This document shows, one piece after another, positions 1-13,430 of a DNA stretch of 64,000 nucleotides. Position 1 is the first letter of the stretch, and every line of letters begins with the position of its first letter. The notes under the pieces are model-generated. The model worked only from the letters and a program-made list of their open reading frames with translations. It had not been told where the DNA came from and did not search any database. The position numbers and the translations under genes were made by a program. Source of the stretch: Ignelater luminosus (Eukaryota; Arthropoda; Insecta; Coleoptera; Elateridae); contig VTPC01090899.1 of assembly GCA_011009095.1 (NCBI GenBank), positions 1 through 64,000 of the forward strand. Reading direction: 5' to 3'.

Positions 1-1364
1 TACTTCCCTTTCGACAAGCAACAGCGAGTAGATGTTGAAGAATCTTTCTTATGGGTTTACCCTTTTCAATCAAGAGTTCCCCAGGGTTACATCCTTTCTT
101 TGGTTTTCTTTCTACTATTTTTCCAAGGCATCCCCAGATTAGAAAGCCTGGCTAAAACATGCTGAAGACATCACAATACTAATATGAATATCGTCCTCTT
201 CCGCCGGTTATAGGTTTTTTCTTTTACCCGAAGGTAAGCGTTGTTACTTAGGCAAAAAAGAATTTAGGCTGAAATATTTAAGTGTGAATTTTGTAGCCAA
301 GAATGGTATATCAAACAACTTCCAAGATAATCGCGTTTAATGGAAATTACTAGCACAAACAGTTACATCTCTTATCGCAATAAGAAACTAAGAATTTGTT
401 TTCCTTAAAGTTAATCTGATTGGTACATCTTATTTTTCCTAATACCATTCAAAATAAGTCTTTCTGGCGTAACATCCTATTCCGAAAACTCGTTTGGTAA
501 GAATCTTGGTTTATGCTGTGAACCCAACTCAAATAATTTTTTTCCGCCACAAACATTTTCCAGGGTCAGACGGTTCGACCCGCCAACATACCCTTGAAAC
601 TTGGAGACACTCGCATCCAATTCTAAGCCACGGTTTCTATTTGAGAATTGCCTTCTCTTTCATCCATTGATGAAGTGCCAACTGGGACAACTCTGATCAC
701 ATATTGACCTGAGTGACTTCGGGTGAAATAGCGTACCATCTGTAAGATGATTCTCGGTTTGAAACTTTATAAATTTTTGTTATTTTTAAAAAATAGAAAT
801 TTTTTCAACATATATTACCAACTGCAAGTATTTATTGCATGCCGATGACATCAAAATTTTTAAAGAAACAACAACAGTTGACCAATGCCAAGAATTGTAG
901 TCTGATTCTGATGCTTTATTATAAACTTATTCAAGAAAAAATAATGAATTGAGTTGAGATTATCAATTCAATACTACATCATGAGAATGTAAAAGTGAAT
1001 AAAGTATCTTTTATTCAAACTGATCTTTATTATTATGCTTCTAGATTAACTGTATTAGACTGTAATGATAATTTTAGCGTTGTTTAAATTGCATGAGACC
1101 TACTAATTAATTAAAGAGACCAAGAAGTCTTTATAAAATTGTTCTTTATTATTTGAAAAGTAAAACTAATTATGTTAATCTAACTAAACCATTAAAGCTG
1201 TAATTCCTAATTAAATATCTTCCCATTTAGAACAGTGTCATGTTACCTTGTATTATTTTCTAATGATGTACTACATGAGTTTTGGTGGTTTTTCAAACTA
1301 TTTGAATGTTATGTAACTTAAATAACTTCAAAATCATTATTAACGTAATGGGTTACTTTAAAAT
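1..1364. other. AT-rich stretch without recognised features
   Basis: I see no coding region of convincing length, no splice-bounded exon, and no clear terminal repeats before the hAT element that starts at 1373. The stretch 760-1260 is especially A/T rich with poly-A and poly-T runs. Confidence 0.5.
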
Positions 1365-1372
1365 ATCTAGAT

Positions 1373-2882
1373 CAGGGGTCCCCAACCTTCTTGTATTTAA
1401 GAGCACATTCTAGAATATCGGTCGAGCGGCGGGCACCATTTATTTTTTCAAGGTAAATTTATAGTTGGACATCATTTGCAGTTGTGATGTCCAGAAAACC
1501 AGTTTAGCTTTAAACAAGTTTACATACCCAATCATTATAGCTGTATGTTTGTCTTTTCCCTGCAGCTCCAAGTTTAAATAATTGAATTTTTCCATTATGT
1601 CTGTGACAAAACTCAAATCCACCTGCCAGCGAAAGTCAGTTAGTTCAACAAAATTCTGATTTTTTGCATTGAGATAATTTTTTTTTTCTTAATTTAAATT
1701 TACAGATCTTGTAAAAACCTTGCCTTTACTGAGCCAACGTACTTCAGTATGCAGAATGAGATCAGGATCTTCAGAATTTCCTAGTAGGGCCTTGAAAAGG
1801 CGATGTTGCAAAGAAACTGCTCGAATAAAGTTTTGTAACTACTCTCATAATGTGCCCGAAGGGAAGTATTCTACCACACAAAGCTTCCTGGTGGATAATA
1901 CAGTGATACGGCATAAAGTTTGAAAATAATTTATCGTTTGTGCAAACGGCAATAAATCCATTGATATTACCAACCATTGCTGGTGCCCCATCAGTAGTTA
2001 TGGCCGACAGCTTGTGCAAAGGCATGTCTATCGACTCTGCATATGATATGTTTATAGATTTCGTCTTTTCATCAATAATATTTTTAGTAGATATTCTTTT
2101 ACAGTAACGTTACTAAATACCATTCTCACCATAACTGTTAACTGTGCTGTGTTTGATATATCTGCAGACTTGAATTGTAGTGAGAACCAGTCATATATTT
2201 TCAAGTTTTTTTTTAACTGAGCTTTCATGTCTTGAAATGGCATGTATTCTTCTTGTGACAGTGTTATCTGACAACTGTACATCTTGTATTGCTGACATAA
2301 TTTCACGTTTGTTAGAAAATCCCTCAAATAGGCAAATCGGCGCCAGTCAGAAATGTTTCTTTTAACAACTCACCACCCTGGAAAGGTTTTTTCTTCTTTG
2401 CAAGCAAGTGAGAAATTTTTAAAGAAGGAAGGGTGGATTTTTAGATTCTACCACAGGCCTAGTGAAAACCGACAAAAAGCTGTCTTAAATCCATTACCTG
2501 TTCTTGGTGATGTTTAGTTTCATTTAAATTTCCCACCGAAAGATTTCTGGATTCACTAGCTACCCCCACCACTTACGTTAATCGTTAATATTACAAACAG
2601 TGGAGCGGTTACAATCTTTTATGGCTGTACACTACGGTACGTTTAAGATTGAGAGAAGAAATATTGTTAAAATGTTATAATAAAAATAAATATTTTATTT
2701 TCAAACCAATACGCCCATATTTCTCTAATTCTAATTAATTACTAAACAATAAAAAATTTCAAAAATTTTTACATTACATTTTATTGAAGACTTTTTTTTG
2801 ATCATGGCCGAACAGAGGCGAGCACACGTAACACGGTCGCCGGGCGCCATGGTGCCCGCTGGCATATGGTTGGGGACTCCTG
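1373..2882 (-). mobile_element. hAT transposon copy 1, internally deleted
   Basis: Seen: the two ends are inverted repeats, CAGGGGTCCCCAACC at 1373 and its near-exact reverse complement (one mismatch) ending at 2882. An identical 8-bp duplication ATCTAGAT sits outside each end (1365-1372 and 2883-2890). Eight-base target duplications and CAGGGGTCC-type ends are typical of hAT elements. The coding remnant runs on the minus strand, from the 2882 end toward 1373. At 1510 bp it is much shorter than a full hAT element. The coding sequence is broken by stops, and the C-terminal part is mostly missing, so this is a non-autonomous or dead copy. A related copy lies at 24863-27668 in the opposite orientation. 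Confidence 0.93.
1440..2327 (-). pseudogene. hAT transposase remnant (GTF2IRD2/Charlie-like)
   Basis: Three minus-strand coding blocks remain. Block 2327-2052 contains YDWFSLQFKSADISNTAQL and FSNVTVKEYLLKI. Block 2025-1771 contains TTDGAPAMVGN and the signature CIIHQEALCGR. Block 1622-1440 contains FVTDIMEKFNYLNLELQGK. These are the order and motifs of the hAT transposase core related to vertebrate GTF2IRD2- and SCAND3-type domesticated genes (family knowledge). Frame breaks separate the blocks, and the sequence after the third block is lost apart from a short tail before the terminal repeat. Not functional. Confidence 0.85.
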
Positions 2883-2890
2883 ATCTAGAT

Positions 2891-5225
2891 TATGTTAATC
2901 TCAAAAATGTAGATTTCAAAGATTCTAATACCCTTTAAAAAACTACAATTTTTAACAAATTTCCAGATCTTTGTCAGTGTCCACAGCAATGCATATTATA
3001 TATACATATATAAATATACATATATTGTCTAATAATTAGCTTTTCTTTTAAAAATGTTTTTTAAATACTCACAATACTAGTAACTGTTCTTGTTAACAAG
3101 TATTATACGTGTTGCATTATTTAACTTGAAGTATTGATCTATATATTATCTTGTAATTGGGTACAGCTCGTAAGATGTGACGGATAAATAAATAAATAAA
3201 TATTTATTACAACAACTACATAAGTGTTTCAGTGTTAATTAGTTTCCACGTTAAGTAAATATAGAATTTGAAAATTACTTCTTAACTCAAAGCAAATTGC
3301 ATTTTTTCCATATAGGGTTTGACCTTTATTCGAAAAATTAGCAATTTAGTCGATAAACTGAATACATTACAAGTTACGAAGCCCAAAACCTAAACCAAAC
3401 AAACCGCTTTAGAAGCTAACATCAAAGAACACTTCATCAAGTTAATTTGTCCTATGATAAGATAATATGGAGCGGGAAAAAGTCAAAAAAGAGGCTTAAT
3501 TCCCGTATAAGTCAGATATCGGTAGATGTTCAATCCCTTAGCTCGAAGTCGAAGTCGGGGAGGGGGGGGTTAGAGATAGCAAATAACCCAAATAATTAGG
3601 TTCTTACCTAAACCTAAAACTTAAATTTTGACTGAAAAACCTAAAAAAGATACCTAAAGGGCGTCAGAAGCTAAACTAGAAGGAAGAAACCATCGGCTAA
3701 CCCACGCAGCTTTGTCACGTGTTTGAACAAAGGAATCGGGGTTCAGTCAGTTTTAAACTGAACTATAAAAAACTAATGCGAATCTTATGAGGGACGGGGA
3801 TTTTCTATTCTAACCAAATTTGAGTGTACCATAAATTTGACTCAAGCGACCGTGAACAATGCAAGCCAGAATACTAAGAATTTGAAGTTTATAAATATGC
3901 CTTGACGCCAAAACGCAATTATGAATTTAGAAAAAGGTACGTTCGTGGTGCCAATATGTCGAGACGAAATTTATCATTCTATAAATTACACAATTTAGAA
4001 GAATATTTCCACACAAAACGAAACAATTTAATTATTATATGCCGAGAAAATAAATATCTAAACAAAATTAAAGGCAGGGACCAGATTTGTATGTAAAATT
4101 TTGAAATGACATTACAAATAAAGTGTTAAACCAAACTTCATTATGCAAGAATTACTGATTGAGATAAAAAAGAATGCTATTACAGTATTAACTATGTTGA
4201 AGAAGCTGAAGATGGATCATAAACCATAAACTACGAAGAGTTCTTGAATTAGAGGATAGACATGTGTCTCAAATTCTTACAGGAGAATTACGGAAGAAAA
4301 CAGTTGAACAGAAACCCTCTACAGTTCTAAAGGCTTCAGACGGAGAAGTTTCGAAGTTTCGAAGTAAGAACGAAGCACGTCCCAGCTGTCTTCTTCTAAG
4401 TCGTTGAACATTGATCATACGTTCTCATTTTAAAATCGACTCCACTAGCTTATGGCTAGTTCCTTGTTCTTATTATTCTTATTGTATCCATATGTCTACA
4501 CGATTTCACGACCACAAATATAAGTTATACTTAACAAATCAAAAAAATCCACTACACCGTCGCTGCGATAGTATAGCTCTGCGAATTTTAATTTTCTTTT
4601 TCTTTTCCTCACTGCTTTCTTCGACATTCTTGTCATTCAGCGCAAAGAAGAATGGCTAACATTGTGGGGAACTGCGTCGTGGCGCTCATCACCTCTGTTT
4701 GTAGTGCTCATGCTTTTATTACCGCACTACTCTTACTTAAACATTTATCACTGTTGTCATCGGCCAGAAATACAGTTTCTAAGACGGAGGAAAGGAAAAA
4801 ATAAATAAAATGATAAGTTTTGCATTTTTGGGTATAAGACCACAAGTGTTCCCCAAATGAAGCAATGGCATGTTGATTTGATATTACTGGGATCTCTAAG
4901 TGTCAGGCAGACCACTTGTAAAACTAGGCATTGACTACCAAGTCGAGAGTATTATTATCTTCATATTTCTAAATTGATGATAAGTATCCTGGTATCAGAT
5001 TAAAGAAATGTATTCCTCAAAGCTGTCGAGCATCGGAGACCGCCATGCCCCTCTAGTTGCTCTGAGAATTATGATTTTTAATGTTCCTATATGCAAATCA
5101 GAAGGAACAACACTCACATTTTGTATTTCAAAAACATGATGACGGGAATGCTATCACCCACGAATGTAACGAGCACAGTTTTTCGAAAACTCATCTCTTC
5201 TTACGTTTGCGATAATTCCTAAAAA
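2891..5225. other. Stretch between hAT copy 1 and the LINE, no gene seen
   Basis: Contains simple repeats: TA-rich at about 2996-3027 and an (AAAT)n-like run at about 3186-3206. It also has a G-run at about 3556-3568. Short open frames at 3902-4096 and 4411-4659 resemble nothing I know and lack splice or start context. An upstream exon of the homeobox gene could lie here, but I could not find one. Confidence 0.4.
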
Positions 5226-7060
5226 CTATAGAAGGAAAGAAATTGCAGAACAAACACAAAAGAAAAAAACATTCTTAAGGTGGTTAAATACAAATAATGA
5301 CAATGATCGAAAAGAATACAGACAGATACAGGAAGAGACACGAAGAATAATAAACGAAAAAAGAGAGAAGGCATGGAAATGCTCGGAGACAGACACGTAC
5401 ATAGGAGGCAAAGGTTGTACAGAGTTTTGGAAATTTACCAGGAACGTCAAAGTATTCTTGAAAGAAAAGGTCAAAATAGACATTATTAGTATAAACTCTT
5501 GGAACCAATACTTTGCAAGCTTTTTTAAAGAAAATGCAAAGCTTTGATATCAATCACGGAAACTGCTACTACATTAATCAATGTTGAAGGTTAACCTATA
5601 ACGATAACAGCAGAACATGTTCAGAGTAGAATGAAATTTCTAAAAAGCAACAAATCACCAGGTCCAGGAGGAATACCAGCCGAATTAATAAAACATGGAT
5701 TGCACAAACTATATCGCATGATAGCTAAATTATTTACAGTGTGCATTAACGGTGAGAGGGTTCCAGATGAGTGGAGATTTCCTCTATAACACCATTATTT
5801 AAAAAGAGTGACCGAATCAATAATAACAACTACCGAGGTTTATCGGTTACCAGTACGTTTAGCCGGTTTTAAAGACGAACTGTGAGAGACCTAATCGAAG
5901 CAGAATGCACCACTAAAGAATCGGAACATCAAAGTGGATCCAGAGCAGGCAGACCGTGCACGGACAATACATTCTGCATAAAACAAATAATAGAAAAATA
6001 ATTGGCCCATGGAAAAGAAGTACATTTACTATTTGTCGATTAATCAAAAGCATACGACACTGGAAGGCACTAGAAGGCAAACAAATCAGCCATACACTTA
6101 TAAAGGCGGTTCAAGATCTACACAACGGCTGTATATCAAAAAGGAAAATTGGCAACAAGCTTTCACAAGGATTTCTAGTATATAAGGGACTAAGACAAGG
6201 TTGTTGTATATCACCCAGCTTATTTGAAGTATATGTAGAATATGCATTGAAATCCTGGAAAAAGAAATGCGGAATGATGAGGGTATAAAATTAGTGATAA
6301 TACAACATTATTCACATTACAATTCGCGGACGACCAAGTAGTAATCAGACAATCTAAAGAGGACATAGAGTACATGACCAGGAGATTAGTGGAAGAGTAT
6401 AAAGAATAGGGAATGGAGATGAATGTTACCAAAACAAAATACATGAGCGTTGGAGGAAATTTAACACTAGATTACAGTATAACGATAGAAAAAGTGGACC
6501 AATACAAATAGTTAGGGGTAACATTTACCAGTGAAGGCAAAGACACAATAGAAATTCAAAATCGAATAATACAATACCGAAAACTCATAGGTGCTCTGAA
6601 TGGAATACGATGATCGAAAAAGACCAAGAAGAAAAGCAAGACCGAATATATAATTCTATGATAAAAAGTGTGTTAACTTATGGCAATGAAATATGGACGA
6701 TGACGGAGAACGAAAAAAAAATTTTGGTCACAGAGATGGATGCCATAAGAAGATCGACTGGGATTTCAAAACTAGAGCACAAAACCAATAATTATATCAG
6801 ACAACTAATGGAAGTAGAGAAAACTGTCATAGAAGAAATAGAAGAAAAACAATTAAAATGGTATGAACGTGTTCAGAGGATGGACGCCACGCGGAAGAAG
6901 AAAAATAAGCAGACCAAAGAAGAACTGGGGTCAAGAAATCAGAAAGTAAAAAAAAAAGAAAAAGAGAATGGAATGATCGAAGACAATGAAAATTAGGAAT
7001 CGCAAGGCGTAAAACGCTATAAAGCGACAGAAGAGAGATGTATAAAAGGGAAGCCAAACC
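5226..7060 (+). pseudogene. Decayed LINE ORF2 (APE-endonuclease type, RTE/CR1-like)
   Basis: Reading across frameshifts and stops on the + strand gives the usual order of a non-LTR retrotransposon second ORF. The endonuclease-RT linker at about 5226-5480 has FLRWLNTNNDNDRKEY and GCTEFWKFTRNVK. An RT finger motif NKSPGPGGIPAELIK lies near 5649-5692. A degraded VD..KAYDT motif lies near 6030-6060. The catalytic box is FADD (6323-6334). A C-terminal block at 6610-6996 has SVLTYGNEIWTMTENEKK and QLKWYERVQRMD. In-frame stops and frame changes show the copy is dead, and the endonuclease 5' part is missing. The clade is my inference. A related but separate copy occupies 61490-64000 on the other strand. 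Confidence 0.85.
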
Positions 7061-8669
7061 ACCGTGTACATAATGTATGATTTCTTATTATTTTTCTGTA
7101 AAGGTAGGGGACTCCTGGTTACGTTACTGTTAAATGGCACATACGTCTTTGATTATTTGCTAGAGTCCATAAACTACACAAAGAGCTTCGGACCTTGCTT
7201 TTTTATAAAGTAATTGCATGGTGCAAATTAGAACTGTTTAGATCTTTAGAAAATTGGGTTGATGAAAGACTTTATTCAGAAAACAGATCTCAATGAAATA
7301 AAAAAAAAATAAATTCAGATACCACTGATTTAAACCTAATTATCTTATTAGAAGACTCTTTATTTGGAACTGAGAAGGGTAAACTGGTAATATGTATATG
7401 TTCGAGATAAAATTCAATTGTCTAATAAACAAACTTTTTCCACTACTTGTATTAATTACATCTTAGTATTTGGAAAAAATTCATACTCAGAATTCACGAC
7501 TTTTATTAGTGTGAGCAACAAGTTTTTAAAAAGTTATTTATTCTAGAGCCTTGATCTTAGTACACGATATATAAAGACAGACTTACTATTGCAAAAAGTG
7601 TTTGCTCTTCCTAACTTATCTTGCTTCTCTCAAATTTTTCATTTAGTTTCTTTTTTACTGCTTTACTGTTGTAACCTTTTTATTTAATAAGAAATTTGTT
7701 GTTTTTTATGTTTAATTATGTTTGTAATTTCTTGACCATCCCACATATTGGTTGATTTGGTTTTTCTTAGCTTTCTTATTTTATGTTTCTGTTCTTACTG
7801 CAATAACCTGAAAACGATACGCTAGCGTAACCTCATCTACTTGTTGAGCTTTTTAAAGTACCTCTGTAATCTTCTTGCAATGATAAACCTTTTAAGCTGA
7901 ATTGAGGCTGGTTAACGACAACACAATACCTGATCGAATAACAAATCATACTGAATCTTGATAATGTTTATATATACCATACTCACATTCAAAAACTACC
8001 TTTATCTTTACAGCAAATCTCGTTTCAAAGGTCAAAAAACAATGCTACCTCAAAATTTACTAAAAAAATTATAATTATTTATTGATAAGTTGTATTGAAG
8101 CAGAAGAAATTCTGAAATTAGTCAATAAATGATCTAAGTATAGTTGCTCAGAATGCTGATCGAAGCTTTAAGTTTCTGTTTTCATACAAAAATATTTATA
8201 AAACCAAGTTGGAATTTCAATTTTTGAAAATTCGTGTTTCGAGTCTAGATAAACTTCTCTAGTTTTTATCTCATTTTCTCAATCTCAATTAAGTTTCTCA
8301 ATTAAAAACCGAGAATTCTCAAAATTCTTTAAGTTTTAATCTCTATTTCGAAATTTAGTTTTTACTAAATTCTGAAACGTTTGCGAGTGCGAACACTCAT
8401 TATTGTATGCGTTAGTCTCTTTTCGTCTTTTATTTTTTAAAGTGAATACTAGTCCTATTAATTGTAAGTAACTGAATGCACTTTTCTGTGTGATATTTCA
8501 ATTCGCCTATCATAATGCTTTATCTACTTAACCAGGCGACTGGCTTTCATTCGATTAAAAAAGAAATCAAATATAAATAAAGACCTGTTTGCCCTTCAGA
8601 TGTATCAACGTTTCAATTCTAGGAAATAATTTTAATCAATCTTTATTTATTTAAGTATTTTCTTTCTAG
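7061..8669 (+). other. Sequence upstream of the first visible homeobox exon
   Basis: AT-rich, with no coding region recognised. Its 3' end carries the polypyrimidine tract and the AG acceptor at 8668-8669, so at least this part is intron. The exon(s) with the start codon and any N-terminal octapeptide motif were not found here or further upstream. Confidence 0.5.
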
Positions 8670-8896
8670 AACTCGATTCAAAAGCGGATTGTGGTAGTGA
8701 AGGTGAAATGCTCGAAGGCGAAGGAAGTGAAGATGTTGGAGAAACTAGACCAAGAAAAATAAGAAGGTCCCGTACGACATTTACAACATTCCAGTTGCAT
8801 CAATTAGAACGAGCATTTGAAAAAACTCAATATCCCGATGTATTCACCAGGGAAGATTTAGCTTTGAGGCTGGATTTAAGCGAGGCTCGTGTACAG
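8670..8896 (+). CDS. hbn: Homeobox gene, exon with homeodomain residues 1-46
   Basis: Paired-like homeodomain transcription factor, best matched to insect homeobrain; a nuclear DNA-binding protein expected to act in anterior brain patterning (family knowledge). The exon starts after the acceptor TTTCTTTCTAG (AG at 8668-8669) and ends at CAG before the donor GTCAGA at 8897. The first two bases complete a codon from an upstream exon. The frame then runs [20 protein letters not shown] before the homeodomain at 8759. Homeodomain positions 1-46 include R5, [35 protein letters not shown] and EARVQ. The ATG at 8708 is internal: coding continues upstream of it to the acceptor in the same frame. The alternatives Arx/aristaless differ at several helix 1 positions (YQLEELE where this has FQLHQLE). 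Confidence 0.88.
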
Positions 8897-11800
8897 GTCA
8901 GAAATTGCATTTATTTATACCATCCTTTTAGTTTCGATTTTTCAGTGTTAAACAAAATATTGACTTACTAAATACATGTAAACTGAAATTAATAATTTAA
9001 TGATGGAATATTTAATAAATAACTTTATCTTAATTGGCGCATAGAAGCCATCAATATTGCCTCCCACATTTATGCGTCAATATTTGGAAATCCCTATATG
9101 GAAGCAATTAATATTATATTAACTAGTTAATTAAATAATGTTAAGCCAACTTTAGAGCATAATAAATTACTAATATTTTAATGTTAGCTATTTTAAAACG
9201 TTTATTACTAATGTGATAAAATATCAATCATTTTCGCAGTTTCAAGAAGGAAATAATTACTAAACGCGAATGAAAAGCATTAATCATTAATTACAAACTT
9301 GAAATGCGACGTTTTATTTCTCTTTTTTAAATACACTCGTGCAACTGCTTTGTGCTGAAGTAAAACAATTATCGAATTAAAACCTATTGTTCTTTCACTT
9401 AATTTAAATTAGCGTAGAATATAACCGGGGAGAGAAATAAAATTGCATGTGTGGTCTTTTTCTACTGCTTTTCTATTCCAGATTTTATTTGCAATGAACA
9501 AACTTGTAAAATGAAACTAAAAATATAATGAAAGGAAATATTTTAATGGGTTGTGTTAAAGCAGTTATTTTGATAAAACTAGGTATGATCCATTTTCCAT
9601 TACTTTATTTTTACCTGAGATAAATTTTAGTTATGCTACGTTGATTTTCAATATTTTTAATTGTCTGTTAAATAGGTAATGAAACTACTTGTGAAATGGT
9701 AGAACAATAATTCTTTCTGTTAAATTTAAAATTTGGTACGTGAAAAGGTTTCGGAATCTAATCATCATTAGGTAGTTTTGCACGAAAACTTTATCAAACC
9801 TAGATAGAATAATGAAACTTCTTGAAATTTTAAAATTTTAATGATAGATGACTGAAAAATACCAATGAACTTTGAAGTTTGAAAATATAATGATCTGAAC
9901 TGAAAGAAATATTTCCCAAATAAAAGACAATTTTAGATGTTGATGTGAAATGAAGTGAAATTCTTTGTTGAATTCTTCCTTGAATGCTATCTTTGCGTAA
10001 TTTGTAATAAACTTTTCTAAAGTACAATAAAAATATTTCCAAACAGGGAAAGAAAGTTGTTCTCAACTTATAGTGGGATTATACGTACCATAAATAAAGG
10101 ATAAACATCCTAAAGATGCATGTAATGTTTTCCCACAAATAAAAATTCGTGCAAGCATTGACTAACAAACCTTCAGACGATCGTTTCGTTCTCGTTTGGA
10201 CTCATCATCATCCTTTATTTTCTAAAGTAGTCAATTAGTTAAAAAGAAAACTTGATGTATTTGTTTTGTACTTTTGGGTTCCGGAAATTTCATTACTGCC
10301 AAAGTTTTGGAAAGCGATGGGAGTATTTTTGCAACCGTTATTGGACTTTCTAAGAACTTGATTTGAGCTTTCAAGAAATTTTTCAATTTGTAAACTTTTG
10401 ATGTTTCCAATAGTATTTCTAATTTGGCTTTTATTCTTCTTCGGTTTTTGATGATGTAATCAAATCAAACTAACCCAAAACGCTTCATTGTTAGTCCTTT
10501 AAATACGACATCAATACATTCTTGAAAAACAACGGGCGAATTACAGAATTCAAACTTTAGAAAACTAGTGTTGGCCATTATGTGTCACAAAATCCGTATA
10601 CTTTCTACTCCCTTCTTTCACTATAACACGAAAAACCCTATTTTTAAGATCAAGCGTGGTTAAGTATTTAGCCCACTGTAATCTATTTTCTATGAAGGGT
10701 AATGGATAACGATTTCTAATCACAGTTTTACTGTTTCTGTTTAATACCTCTTTTTCATGAAATGGTAATCGTTTTGCTGGACTAATAATAGGGTTTTCAG
10801 CTTTAATAATTAGTCAAGTTTTTTAATTCATTATTACTTTCTTTACTTGCTCTTTCTTGATTTCTTTTGCCATTTTGTCTACATTTACTTTTCTGTTGAT
10901 TGTATAGTGAAACCTATCTATCTAGAACACTCATGGTTCTAGTTCTATCCGCTCAACATAAACCGGTGTTCAACTCTGCAGAATGTGGTTTTAAATGTTT
11001 TGCTGCATATTCTAAGCTTGTCATTACATTGCGAGATCGCCGAAGCTAATTTGCGATGAACCCGCTAAGTATTCAATATCAATACAGGCATTATTTATCT
11101 GAATCACTAACTTCCTTCTTGCTAAACACTTCTGTTCAACAGAAATAGTTATTCAACATATATAGTGTAATTAGTTAGTATAGGTTGGTACTAAGTCCAA
11201 TGTACAAGATACAGAGATATTCAAGTTTTAACAAAACCAATTAACTTGATCGGGTGTTCAACATAAGGAAGTGTTTAACTCAATAGATTTTACTGTATAC
11301 GAAAACAAATATCGTTCCTAGTTTCCGTAATCTAGTTTTGTCTTTATATACTATCAAATTCACTATAATAATTCTTGGGTTGCAGTAGTCTCAATTGTCG
11401 TGGATTTTCTAGGCATCACAATGTACTGTTGTCATTAATAATAGTAGATGTAGGGGTTGCAAAATATAATCGGCACTAGTTTAGATTGACACATGACATA
11501 TAGCTGAATTTGATTTTAAATATCTTCTATGAAAAAACGCTTCTAAATTATCTGCAGATCTGAAAAACAAAGCACTACATTCCAGCCGACGATGGCGGTA
11601 TGCATTATGAATTTCAAACAATAGTAGACAACAAAGAGTAGAAGCCACGTGGAGAATTGTATATTAATATTTCACGTTGGTGTTGGAATATTCATTAAGA
11701 AAACAAGAAATTTCTAATGGAACTCTGATTGCCTGTATTTTAGAAATGGTGCAATCTAGGGCCTAAGTTCATGTGCTAATACTTCTGTGCAGCTCAGACA

Positions 11801-11976
11801 TTCTGTATTTTGAAGTTATAAAGGCTTCTTTCCAATTCCCATGGAAAATTTAAAAGAAATTAATTTCTTCTTAAACACTTATATTTATTAACTTGAGAAC
11901 AAGCTATATTCTTTAAGTTTTTTCACGTTTTTCAACACTAAGGAGTAAAAAAGAATAAAATTAACCTTATGCTCTT

Positions 11977-12052
11977 TACACACATTGGAGAAAGACTCTT
12001 GAAATCTTCTCAATATACACACATTGGAGAAAGACTCTAAATCTTCTCAAAA
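11977..12052. repeat. Two-copy direct tandem repeat, about 39 bp
   Basis: TACACACATTGGAGAAAGAC starts at 11977 and again at 12016. The following ...AAATCTTCTCAA is also repeated, with a 2-bp difference in length. A local duplication inside the homeobox intron. Confidence 0.85.
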
Positions 12053-12287
12053 CTTTTAGTTTATACAACTCTGTAATACATCTGGATTCTGAACAGGCAG
12101 TATTACTAAAATGAAGAGCATACGTTGTCAGTATTCTATTGTTTAGTTTTTGCAGTGGGGTTATAATTGATGGAAATTATTATTATTTTTAAATAATAAC
12201 AAAAAATATTAAACAGAATAGCCAAGACCCATACAGGGTGTAGTCTTTGAAATAGAGCTGTATAATCATTTATTACAACTTTGTATA

Positions 12288-12661
12288 GAGGGTGTATTAT
12301 TTCAGGTGGAGAATATTAGCACCACTCGATTTTCTTTAAAAAATTGAACAAAAAATGTTTGTTTTGTTTTGCAATATCTTCTACAAACAAGTAAATCAAA
12401 GCAATTGCATTATGTAAAAGCCACTTTAAAGAAAATTGTTGGTAAATAGGAGAAAAACATGATTGATTTATGTTTTCTGGTACGTTAACTATGGGTGGTT
12501 ACTTTTATTTAATAATCTTGGGCAGTCATAAGCAAATTATAAAGAAATATACGACTCTTAATATTTCCACGACCAAACAAATTGGTATTCAAGTTTCTTG
12601 CATAGTTTTTGATGTAGAATTGAGTAGCGTTGATATTTTCTACCGGAAATAATACACCCTG
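12288..12661. mobile_element. TA-flanked MITE (CAGGGTGTATTATTTC ends)
   Basis: Left end GAGGGTGTATTATTTCAGGT and the reverse complement of the right end CAGGGTGTATTATTTCCGGT match for about 50 bp with mismatches. TA lies immediately outside both ends (12286-12287 and 12662-12663), as in Tc1/mariner-type insertions. There is no transposase inside at 374 bp, so it is non-autonomous. A further end-like sequence, ATACAGGGTGTAG, begins near 12232 and suggests insertion beside or into a related element. Confidence 0.8.
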
Positions 12662-12814
12662 TATAGTTATATTATCTGAATTTACTTCTAGCTTCCTTAC
12701 CAATGTACCACGTGTTGACACATTTCTTTCAAACGACCTTCAAGTTTGCTACTACTAGTACAACTGCTATTCACTAAACTAAAGGTGACTCAGATTTAAT
12801 ATGTTGCATTTATG

Positions 12815-13430
12815 CAAGGTGTCCAGTAAATGCCAATAAAGCTTCGAGTAAACATCTTCTTCTATGAATGCTTATTGCAAATCTGCAAAAAGAAAATTCC
12901 TCCTCGGCTTAGTTTTTTTGTATAACTGGTCAGAAGTTAACATCTTTAACACTAAATAAACAAAAACCAAAGAACCGAATTCGAATGAAGCCCTTACTAA
13001 TTCAACAAGTGAATCTGTTGAAACAACAATTACCCTTGATAAAGCACACAACTGTTAGATTTCTCTTTTCTAAGATGCCGTTAAAAATTGAATTCTTACC
13101 AAAAAATAGATATGACAAACATGCAAGTCTTGGGTGTACTGATAAATTCGTTGAAATTAGTTGTCAGCAATTCTTTCAAGTTTTGACAATTTTATGGTCC
13201 ATTATCACTGGAATAAAATTAATAAATCATTTATTTCTTGCGATACTTTGGTTCCTATATTCAAATAATTTTGTATTTGTCTGCAGCAGTGTTGCCAAGT
13301 TTAAATTTCTTTCTTTGGTTCGTATGACAAATCTAAGTACGTTGGAAAATTCGTGTTTTTAATTTTTGCATCTTAAGATGTTGAGGAAGGCTGCTACCTA
13401 AAGCTTTGTTGGTATTTACGGGACACCTTG
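12815..13430. mobile_element. Second MITE-like element, CAAGGTGTCC ends
   Basis: Left end CAAGGTGTCCAGTAAATGCC and the reverse complement of the right end CAAGGTGTCCCGTAAATACC match over about 38 bp with a few mismatches. TA follows the right end at 13431; the left flank reads TATG, so the expected TA is altered there. The 616-bp interior holds an open frame at 12985-13362 (125 codons) that resembles nothing I know and has no transposase motif. Confidence 0.7.

Noticed and set aside
8708..8971. ATG at 8708 as the start of a separate 87-residue homeodomain protein
   Set aside because: Coding continues upstream in frame to a good splice acceptor at 8668-8669, and the frame after 8896 runs into intron sequence, losing the recognition helix.
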